A DNA stretch of 9,398 nucleotides from Candidatus Nanoarchaeia archaeon (GTDB lineage Archaea > Nanoarchaeota > Nanoarchaeia > SCGC-AAA011-G17 > JAFCDX01). The notes beneath the pieces were generated by a model, which ran no database searches, had not been told where the DNA came from, and worked only from the letters and a program-made list of their open reading frames with translations. Shown piece after piece: positions 4,450 through 9,398 of the stretch. Location of the stretch: NCBI GenBank assembly GCA_028717785.1, contig JAQUND010000057.1, positions 1-9,398 of the forward strand, given 5' to 3'. A program made the translations under genes and the position numbers. Each line of letters begins with the position of its first letter. Positions within the stretch are counted from its first letter, which is position 1.

Positions 4450-7014
4450 TTACTTATTTATTTTAGCTAAAACATAAGAATGCATTCTTTTAATGAACTC
4501 AATTCTATCTTCCATTTTTAAAACATCTAAATAACCTTGTAAAACTAAATTAAAAGCAAAAGGACTAGGCATACTATTAGCTACTTGTTTAAGTTTTACT
4601 CTATTATTTTCTATATCTTCAATAATCTTAGTTGCATTATCAATATCCATTAAATCTTCTAAAACTTCTCTTCTAGCTTCTTTTAGTATAGAAAAATCAT
4701 TAGAAATTCTTCTTAAAGCATTAATCAAAATCATTGAACTAACTTGTTGTCTTCCTACTCGTTTTTCACGACCTTTATAATTTCTTAATATCATTAAAGC
4801 TCTTGTAGCACAATGTCTAAATCTTCTTTTTAGTATTTCAGAATTCTCAATTGCAATTTCCATAACTTTTCTTAATTCATTAGATTTAATCAAGTTAAAT
4901 GCTTGTAAAACTTGTATTTTCTTATCTGAAGCAACATAAAATCCATTATCACTTATTCCCATTTCTACATCTTTATGTTGTAATCTATAAATTGCGTAAG
5001 CTAAAGCTCTAGAAAGAACATCATTTACTCTTCTTCCATATAAAGTATGGAATACAACATATTTTTTATCTTCATCATTAAAAAATTCAACTAAAATTTC
5101 TTTTGGATCGGGGATTCTAGAAAATAAAAACTGTTCCATAAAATATTCATAAATTGCATTAGCTGCATTTTCATCTACGTATAAATGTTTATTAATAAAT
5201 TCTATTATTTCTTCTTTAGATTTCTTTTCTTCAAATCTTTGCTTCATTAATTTTCTAAATCTATTTATTTCGCAAGCTAAATCAAAATTTAATGGTAACA
5301 TTTCTGAATACCAAGATGGAATTGTTGGTTTTAATCCAGAAGCAGAAGAAACATAAGCAACCATTCCTTTTGCATATAAAAATTTATACGTTGAACCACC
5401 AAGAACAAAAACATCATTTCTTTTTAATTTTTCAAGGAATCCTTCATCTATATGTCCAATTGATTGTTCATTTAATTTTACTGTAATAAAAGATTCTTCT
5501 GGAATAGTTCCAATGTTAGTCATATGAATAACACGACCCATTTTTCCTTTCTTCCCAATCATTCCTGTTTCTTCATCATACCAAATTTTTGCATAAATAT
5601 ATCTATCTTCTAAAGAAATATACTTTCCAGCTAAATAGTCTATAACATCCATAAAATCTTTCTTTTCTAAATTTTGATAACAATAACTTTTTTTAATAAT
5701 TCTAAATAAAGAATCGATATGAATTCTTTCTGTAACAGCAACTCCATCTATTTGTTGAGCTAATACATCTAAACAATTAGTTGGAATATGAATTTTATCT
5801 ATCTTTCTTTCAATTAAATCTTTTAATAAAACTGAACACTCAACTAAATCATCACGATCCATAACAATAAATCTTCCTTTTATTGTTTCATGCAAACCAT
5901 GTCCACTTCTTCCAAGTCGCTGAGCACTCCTAGCAACAGATTTTGGACTTCCAAGTAAAATAACTAAATCAATATAACCAATATCAATTCCAAGTTCTAA
6001 AGAAGTAGAACAAACAATACATTTTAATTTTCCATCTCTTAAATTTTTTTCAATATTTAATCTATGTTCTTTAGATAATGAACCATGATGAGCACCAATA
6101 TTTTCTGTATATTTTTCAGGGAATTTTTCTTTTAAATGATGTACAATTCTTTCAGTTGCACTTCTTGTATTTGTAAATATTAAAGTTGTTTTATGTTGTT
6201 GTATCAATTTATCTAACAATATATACAATTCATTATGACTTTTTTCAAATGTTGTATTAATTAAATCTGGAACAGGAGATAAAACTTTTAGATCCATCTT
6301 TTTATCTAAATCTATTTTAACAATTTTACAAGATCTATCTCCAACTAAAAATTTAGCAATTTCTTCTATTGGTTCTGCAGTTGCACTTAATCCTATCCTA
6401 GTAACTTCTTTTTCACAATAAAATTGTAATCTTTCTAAGCTTAAAGATAAATGAACTCCTCTTTTACTATCAGCTAAAGCATGTAATTCATCTATTATAA
6501 CCCATTGAACATTTTTTATTAATTCTTTAAATTTAAAAGAACACAACATTAATGCCAAACTTTCAGGAGTTGTTACCAATATATGAGGAGAATTTTTTAA
6601 CATCTTTTGTTTTTCTGAAGCAGTTGTATCTCCAGTTCTTACATTAACTTTTATTCCAAATTCTTTACCTGCTAATTTTTCCATCTCTTTAAGAGGTCTA
6701 TCTAAATTGAAAAATAAATCATTGTTCAATGACTTAAGTGGACTTACATATATTGCATAAACTTGATTTTTTAATTCATTTTTTTCGGATAAATTAATTA
6801 ATTCATTTAATATGGATAGGAAAGCAGTAAGTGTTTTACCTGAACCTGTAACAGCGGAAACTAAAGTATTTTCTTTTTTATGAATATTCATAACTGCATA
6901 TCTTTGAGGCATAGCAAATTCTTTAAATTTAGATTTAAACCAAGTTCTAACTATAGGATTCAGTACTTTAAAAATTTCTTCATCTTCATATGGTTTTGTT
7001 TGAAATTCTATCAT
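4450..7014 (-). CDS. lhr: Lhr-core type superfamily 2 DNA helicase
   Basis: An 854-residue ATP-dependent helicase, close to the usual 850-900 residues of archaeal Lhr-core. In ATG-7014 numbering: Q motif around Q37; Walker A TGSGKT at 56-61; motif Ia SPLKSLNND at 91-99; motif Ib TTPESL at 148-153; motif II DELH at 175-178; motif III SAT at 210-212; motif IV IFTNTRSATE; motif V STSLELGIDIG; motif VI QRLGRSGH at 365-372. After RecA2 comes the Lhr-specific segment with LDVLAQQI, the winged-helix region, and the DEAD/DEAH-associated domain (ASGLKPTIPSWYSEMLPL and onward). Lhr-core proteins are 3'-5' helicases/annealers implicated in DNA repair. The frame extends 19 codons upstream to 7071, but that extension contains the TATA box and palindrome, so ATG 7014, about 26 nt from the TATA, is the better start. 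All helicase motifs appear intact. Confidence 0.96.
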   Translation of the reverse strand: MIEFQTKPYEDEEIFKVLNPIVRTWFKSKFKEFAMPQRYAVMNIHKKENTLVSAVTGSGKTLTAFLSILNELINLSEKNELKNQVYAIYVSPLKSLNNDLFFNLDRPLKEMEKLAGKEFGIKVNVRTGDTTASEKQKMLKNSPHILVTTPESLALMLCSFKFKELIKNVQWVIIDELHALADSKRGVHLSLSLERLQFYCEKEVTRIGLSATAEPIEEIAKFLVGDRSCKIVKIDLDKKMDLKVLSPVPDLINTTFEKSHNELYILLDKLIQQHKTTLIFTNTRSATERIVHHLKEKFPEKYTENIGAHHGSLSKEHRLNIEKNLRDGKLKCIVCSTSLELGIDIGYIDLVILLGSPKSVARSAQRLGRSGHGLHETIKGRFIVMDRDDLVECSVLLKDLIERKIDKIHIPTNCLDVLAQQIDGVAVTERIHIDSLFRIIKKSYCYQNLEKKDFMDVIDYLAGKYISLEDRYIYAKIWYDEETGMIGKKGKMGRVIHMTNIGTIPEESFITVKLNEQSIGHIDEGFLEKLKRNDVFVLGGSTYKFLYAKGMVAYVSSASGLKPTIPSWYSEMLPLNFDLACEINRFRKLMKQRFEEKKSKEEIIEFINKHLYVDENAANAIYEYFMEQFLFSRIPDPKEILVEFFNDEDKKYVVFHTLYGRRVNDVLSRALAYAIYRLQHKDVEMGISDNGFYVASDKKIQVLQAFNLIKSNELRKVMEIAIENSEILKRRFRHCATRALMILRNYKGREKRVGRQQVSSMILINALRRISNDFSILKEARREVLEDLMDIDNATKIIEDIENNRVKLKQVANSMPSPFAFNLVLQGYLDVLKMEDRIEFIKRMHSYVLAKINK

Positions 7015-7035
7015 TGTTCTATAAAATAAGGATAA

Positions 7036-7043
7036 TATATAAA
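7036..7043 (-). promoter_or_regulatory. TATA box of lhr, leaderless start
   Basis: Minus-strand TTTATATA, read from 7043 to 7036, is centred about 26 nt before ATG 7014. This spacing predicts transcription beginning at the start codon and excludes the longer in-frame start at 7071. Confidence 0.7.
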
Positions 7044-7046
7044 CTC

Positions 7047-7056
7047 TGTGCGCACA
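7047..7056. promoter_or_regulatory. TGTGCGCACA palindrome abutting the lhr promoter, candidate operator
   Basis: A perfect 10-bp palindrome lies 3 bp upstream of the lhr TATA box, in the position where TFB contacts the BRE. It is strikingly GC-rich compared with its surroundings. Just beyond it are two copies of the palindromic hexamer TTGCAA at 7059-7064 and 7066-7071. A repressor bound here would block TBP/TFB, and an activator would sit directly beside them. No regulator is identified. Confidence 0.4.
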
Positions 7057-7098
7057 CCTTGCAAGTTGCAATTTACTAGAAAATATATATTGTAATAT

Positions 7099-7530
7099 CT
7101 ATTTTATACTAAAATGGTCTCTAATTAGTTTTAATTCTTCTGGTGTATACAATTCAATTGAAGAGCTAAACATCATACTATCTCCTTTTAATCTCTCTTC
7201 AAATTTTTCTAAATCTTTAACCATTCTAATAGTACTTTTTATTCTTTTTTCTGGAATTGATTTTATTAAATTAATAAATCTAAACAAACCACTCTCAATA
7301 GAATATTCATGATCAAAATACCTTAAACTTAAAGTATTATTTTCATTTAAACTAATATCTAATTGACTTGCAGAACCAAAATTAATTTTGTAAACTAATG
7401 AATATAAATATTTACCTAAAAAAATAGAAGGTGGCCAATTATTTCCTTTTCTTAAATTTCCATAATTTACTTTACCTAAATAAGGATCTAATAAACTATC
7501 TAATCTTAAAGTAAATTCATCTACATTCAT
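7099..7530 (-). CDS. Hypothetical protein upstream of lhr, family not recognised
   Basis: A 143-residue soluble protein beginning MNVDEFTLRLDSLLD. I do not recognise it. The N-terminal 70 residues mix a short helix with beta strands (IFLGKYLYSLVYKINFG, LDISLNENNTLSLRYFD). The C-terminal half is helical and charged (a long helix around KSTIRMVKDLEKFEERLKG), ending in a YTPEELKLIRDHF helix. There are no catalytic motifs, cysteines or membrane segments. A GTG two codons upstream (7536) is in frame, but ATG 7530 is about 27 nt from a perfect TATA box and is preferred. It lies 84 nt upstream of the lhr start on the same strand, but lhr has its own promoter. A link to DNA repair is possible by position only. 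Confidence 0.75.
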   Translation of the reverse strand: MNVDEFTLRLDSLLDPYLGKVNYGNLRKGNNWPPSIFLGKYLYSLVYKINFGSASQLDISLNENNTLSLRYFDHEYSIESGLFRFINLIKSIPEKRIKSTIRMVKDLEKFEERLKGDSMMFSSSIELYTPEELKLIRDHFSIK

Positions 7531-7553
7531 AACCACTTAATAGTAACTAATTA

Positions 7554-7561
7554 TATATAAA
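7554..7561 (-). promoter_or_regulatory. TATA box of the hypothetical gene upstream of lhr
   Basis: Minus-strand TTTATATA, read from 7561 to 7554, is centred about 27 nt before ATG 7530, giving a leaderless mRNA and selecting ATG over the upstream GTG. Confidence 0.7.
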
Positions 7562-7578
7562 CCTTTCTACCAATAGAT

Positions 7579-7611
7579 TTTTAAATTAAATTATCATATT
7601 AATAATAGGTG
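7579..7611 (+). promoter_or_regulatory. Promoter candidate and Shine-Dalgarno sequence for the EF-Tu-like gene
   Basis: A TATA-like TTTTAAATT at 7579-7587 is followed by AGGTG at 7607-7611, five bases before ATG 7617. AGGTG matches the archaeal 16S 3' end (complement of CACCU). This is the one promoter-proximal gene in the window with a clear Shine-Dalgarno sequence, so it probably has a short leader and is not leaderless. Confidence 0.55.
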
Positions 7612-7616
7612 CTAAA

Positions 7617-7991
7617 ATGCCTAAAAAAGTTGTGAAAAAAAAGGTTAAAATTGTAAAGAAAGCAGTTAAAGTAAAGAAAGCTGTAAAAAAGATTGTAAAA
7701 ACAAATGTTTCTAAAACTCCAAAAGTTATTGTTAAAAAAGAAAATAAAAAACAAATTGGAAGAATAACTCATTATTATACTGAAATTGGTGTTGGTGTAA
7801 TTGAATTATCTGATACTATAAAAGATGGAGATTTAATTTCTATTGAAGGAGAAACTACTAATTTTAAACAAAAAGTAAGTTCAATGCAAATAGATAGAAC
7901 CTCAATTAAAATTGCAGTAAAAGGACAAGAAATTGGAATGAAAGTAAAAGATAGAGTTAGAGAACACGATATTGTTTACAAAATAGGATAA
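7617..7991 (+). CDS. EF-Tu domain 2-like (translation elongation factor-like) small protein with lysine-rich N-terminal tail
   Basis: A 124-residue protein in two parts. Residues 1-46 form a low-complexity tail with 20 lysines alternating with Val, Ala and Ile. Residues 47-124 are a compact beta-barrel resembling domain 2 of translational GTPases: IGRITHYYTEIGVGVIEL at 47-64, the D70-G-D72 turn, SSMQIDR at 88-94, and VREHDIVYKIG at the end. Free-standing proteins of this kind are annotated as translation elongation factor-like in archaea and bacteria, and related barrels occur at the C-terminus of U32 peptidases. There is no GTPase domain, so it cannot act as an elongation factor by itself. 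The basic tail suggests RNA or ribosome binding, which is inference. Its stop directly abuts the stop of the convergent receiver-like gene with no intervening base. Confidence 0.85.
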   Translation: MPKKVVKKKVKIVKKAVKVKKAVKKIVKTNVSKTPKVIVKKENKKQIGRITHYYTEIGVGVIELSDTIKDGDLISIEGETTNFKQKVSSMQIDRTSIKIAVKGQEIGMKVKDRVREHDIVYKIG

Positions 7992-8357
7992 TTATTTCTT
8001 TTCATAAATTGAATGCATTTCTTTTAACATATTTTCTCCATCATTGGGATTTATTGTATAATATAATTTATCTGCAAATTTAACTAAATCTTTATTAAAA
8101 ATTGCTCCACTAGTTATAAATATTTTACACCATGGTTGTTTTTCTCTTAAAGAAATTAATGCTTTTTCAGAAGTTTGTGAAAGATGAACAAAATATCCAT
8201 CATAATCTTTTGGAAAATTAGATAATTTATCTTCTTCACACAAATTAACTTTTAATTTATAATTTAATCTTTCAGAAATAGATTCCATTCCAAATTTTAT
8301 ATCTTCACCATTATCAGAATCTAAAATAAAAAGTTTAAGTGTTATATCTTCTACCAT
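7992..8357 (-). CDS. Hypothetical protein with a receiver-like alpha/beta pattern, last gene of the rps12-rps7 operon
   Basis: A 121-residue protein whose predicted secondary structure alternates strand and helix five times, as in response-regulator receivers or flavodoxin-like folds: LKLFILDSD, helix 17-31, KLKVNLCEE, YDGYFVHLS, helix 62-73, CKIFITSG, helix 87-95, KLYYTINP, and a final helix. Receiver landmarks can be lined up: acidic residues at 13 and 15, Thr82/Ser83 after strand 4, and N93-P94 where the K-P of strand 5 would be. However, the phosphoacceptor Asp position is His58 and the conserved Lys is Asn, so phosphorylation by the normal route is unlikely. The domain resemblance is my inference, not a recognised family. 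The ATG is one base after the stop of the upstream gene, so translation is probably coupled. Confidence 0.7.
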   Translation of the reverse strand: MVEDITLKLFILDSDNGEDIKFGMESISERLNYKLKVNLCEEDKLSNFPKDYDGYFVHLSQTSEKALISLREKQPWCKIFITSGAIFNKDLVKFADKLYYTINPNDGENMLKEMHSIYEKK

Positions 8358-8358
8358 T

Positions 8359-8667
8359 TTAAATATATAAATCTAATAAAGCCTGAATTTTGTCTTCTAA
8401 ATAAGAATTATTTTCGCTTCCAATAACTACTTTTAATTTCCTAACTTGATTCTTTTTTCTTTCTTCTACAAAAAAAGAATAAAATCCTTTATCATTTACA
8501 ATAGTTCCATACTCAAATTCATCACATTCTTGTCTTTCTCTTCCATTTTCACGAGAATTACCTATAACAAGTTCTCCTTTACTAAGAATATAATTTATAC
8601 CATGCCATCTAAATTGTTCAAATCCTTTTTGTTCAGATGAAAGTTCTATAGTTTTATAATTTACCAT
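8359..8667 (-). CDS. Hypothetical protein encoded directly after rps7, family not recognised
   Basis: A 102-residue soluble protein, beta-rich and charged, with strands visible around IELSS, INYILSKGELVIGN, EYGTIVNDKGFYSFFVEE and RKLKVVIG, and a C-terminal helix (SYLEDKIQALLDLYI). One cysteine only, and no metal motif. I cannot assign it to a family. It lies 51 nt after rps7 on the same strand, has a strong Shine-Dalgarno sequence, and is followed with one intervening base by the receiver-like gene. In many archaea the gene after rps7 is EF-2, so this placement is non-standard. A role linked to ribosome assembly or translation is possible by position but unproven. Confidence 0.75.
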   Translation of the reverse strand: MVNYKTIELSSEQKGFEQFRWHGINYILSKGELVIGNSRENGRERQECDEFEYGTIVNDKGFYSFFVEERKKNQVRKLKVVIGSENNSYLEDKIQALLDLYI

Positions 8668-8676
8668 TTTTAATTT

Positions 8677-8681
8677 CCTCC
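8677..8681 (-). promoter_or_regulatory. Strong Shine-Dalgarno sequence for the gene after rps7
   Basis: Minus-strand GGAGG (complement of CCTCC at 8677-8681) lies 9 nt before ATG 8667. It is the best ribosome-binding site in the window, as expected for a gene inside a polycistronic mRNA, and it supports the chosen start. Confidence 0.75.
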
Positions 8682-8687
8682 AACAAT

Positions 8688-8715
8688 CTCAGAAATAATC
8701 TGAGGTTTACACCTC
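8688..8715 (-). promoter_or_regulatory. Two overlapping, mutually exclusive hairpins in the rps7 3' intergenic region
   Basis: CTCAGA at 8688-8693 pairs with TCTGAG at 8699-8704 around a 5-nt loop. GAGGT at 8702-8706 pairs with ACCTC at 8711-8715 around a 4-nt loop. The two share 8702-8704, so both cannot form fully at once. On the mRNA (minus) strand they lie between the rps7 stop (8719) and the Shine-Dalgarno sequence of the next gene. The first-transcribed arm is itself GAGGT, which is SD-like. This could tune expression of the distal genes or mark a processing site. Confidence 0.5.
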
Positions 8716-8718
8716 TTT

Positions 8719-9312
8719 TTATCTTGAACTAGATGCTTGTCTTTCTAATTCTAATTTCTTAGATATAGCTTGACTAGCTTGATCTATTCTATAAGCTTTA
8801 ATAATTTCTTCAGCTAAAGAAGATACAATATCTTTCTTTGAATTAAATGATTTTGAATAAGCTCCTTGAACCATTTGTCTTAAAGCAATATCGATTCTTC
8901 TTTGAGGAGCAGTTTCAACAGCTTGAGGATAACGTGCACCACCATATTCAATACTTGTAATTTCTTCTCTTGGAGCCGCATTTTCTAAAGCTCTTACAAA
9001 TACTTCAACTGGATTTTTTTTAGTTTCATTTTCTATTAATTGAAAAGTTTTTATAACAATATTATAAGCAGCCATTCCTTTACTAGTATTATGACCAGAA
9101 CTAATTTTATGTTTTTTACCTTTATGACCAGAAACTTTTAATTTATTAACTAATCTTTCAACAATGTTTGTATACATTGCTTTATGGAATCTTTGTGTAT
9201 TTCTTCCAGAAGATTTTGGAATTATAACTGGTTTTAAATTGATATAAGGTTTTAAACCTGGATCAATAACTGTAAAATTTACATCCCATAATCCAAATAA
9301 TTTGTAATCCAT
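8719..9312 (-). CDS. rps7: 30S ribosomal protein uS7
   Basis: A 197-residue archaeal-type uS7, which binds the 3' major domain of 16S rRNA and organises the head of the small subunit near the mRNA exit and E site. Recognisable blocks are the N-terminal archaeal extension (LFGLWD, then PGLKPYINLKPVIIP), RFHKAMYTNIVERLVNKLK, the signature NPVEVFVRALENAAPREE at 100-117, and EYGGARYPQAVETAPQRRIDIALRQ at 122-146 with the GGARYPQAVE hairpin. A basic stretch GHKGKKHK at 62-69 is likely rRNA-contacting. The C-terminus is helical and ends in SSSR. Start is ATG 9312, 2 nt after the rps12 stop, so the two are co-transcribed and probably translationally coupled. The length is typical for archaea. Confidence 0.97.
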   Translation of the reverse strand: MDYKLFGLWDVNFTVIDPGLKPYINLKPVIIPKSSGRNTQRFHKAMYTNIVERLVNKLKVSGHKGKKHKISSGHNTSKGMAAYNIVIKTFQLIENETKKNPVEVFVRALENAAPREEITSIEYGGARYPQAVETAPQRRIDIALRQMVQGAYSKSFNSKKDIVSSLAEEIIKAYRIDQASQAISKKLELERQASSSR

Positions 9313-9314
9313 TT

Positions 9315-9398
9315 TTATCTTCTACCTTTTTCTATTTTACCTGATCTTAAATCTTTTAATGATTGATCATTAACTTTTATAACTTGCCATCTAATTCC
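9315..9398 (-). CDS. rps12: 30S ribosomal protein uS12, C-terminal fragment cut by the window edge
   Basis: Reading leftward from the right edge gives 27 residues and a TAA at 9315-9317: GIRWQVIKVNDQSLKD followed by the basic tail LRSGKIEKGRR. This matches the C-terminus of archaeal uS12, whose usual ending is of the form GVRxxVxKVNxVSLxxLxxGKxEKxR. The gene is truncated only by the window boundary, and nothing suggests it is broken. uS12 sits at the decoding centre. It lies 2 nt upstream of rps7, the conserved str-operon order in archaea. Confidence 0.93.
   Translation of the reverse strand, partial: GIRWQVIKVNDQSLKDLRSGKIEKGRR

Noticed and set aside
5292..5486. Plus-strand frame of 64 codons inside lhr
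   Set aside because: It lies within the conserved helicase C-terminal region with no promoter, and it is explained as a chance antisense frame.
7015..7071. Nineteen-codon N-terminal extension of lhr
   Set aside because: The extension overlaps the TATA box and palindrome and has no family similarity. The ATG at 7014 fits promoter spacing and the normal Lhr N-terminus.
8364..8371. Minus-strand TTTATATA just upstream of the receiver-like gene as a promoter
   Set aside because: It is centred only about 10 nt before ATG 8357, too close for TATA-directed initiation at that codon, and it lies inside the end of the upstream coding region, so co-transcription is simpler.
8446..8640. Plus-strand frame of 64 codons, Phe/Ser-rich
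   Set aside because: It is antisense to the post-rps7 gene, which has a strong Shine-Dalgarno sequence and operon placement.

Overview
The window looks like a piece of an archaeal chromosome, most likely from a small-genome DPANN-type lineage (Woesearchaeota/Pacearchaeota-like). The domain call rests on archaeal-type uS12 and uS7 in the expected order, an Lhr-core helicase near its usual archaeal phosphoesterase, and TTTATATA boxes placed about 26 nt upstream of start codons, which implies leaderless mRNAs. The lineage call is weaker. It rests on strong AT bias, AGA-dominated arginine codons, very short intergenic gaps and an N-terminal ITGNVV motif that I associate with exported DPANN proteins.

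Layout: 15 protein genes, one of them cut by the window edge, and no rRNA, tRNA, CRISPR or transposase that I can see. Positions 4-1618 hold a HELLH metallopeptidase-like gene (-), an exported cysteine-rich protein with a calcium-loop-like motif (+), and a membrane M50 (site-2-type) protease (-). A shared TATA element then drives the protease leftward and nucleoside diphosphate kinase (ndk) rightward, and an unrecognised gene follows ndk. Positions 2605-3464 are a two-gene operon (-): a 50-residue zinc ribbon, then an SbcD/Mre11-related phosphoesterase. Positions 3731-4426 hold the most unusual gene, a protein made of about a dozen 14-16-residue GVQxGI repeats, with a 266-nt AT-rich region in front of it. 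Positions 4450-7014 are the Lhr-core helicase (-), followed by an unrecognised leaderless gene (-). Positions 7617-7991 encode a small EF-Tu-domain-2-like protein with a polylysine-like tail (+). Positions 7992-9398 are the end of a ribosomal operon (-): rps12, rps7 and then two unrecognised genes, one with a receiver-like but degenerate fold.

How the genes fit together: lhr and the phosphoesterase suggest a DNA-repair neighbourhood, with the repeat-protein gene lying between them on the opposite strand. Translation is represented by uS12, uS7 and the EF-Tu-like protein, and perhaps by the two genes following rps7. Most promoter-proximal genes appear leaderless, while downstream operon genes carry Shine-Dalgarno sequences or abut the upstream stop codon. 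This rule also corrects several start sites. The best candidates for undescribed biology are the GVQ-repeat protein, the two-gene tail of the rps12-rps7 operon with its overlapping hairpins, and the palindromes upstream of lhr.
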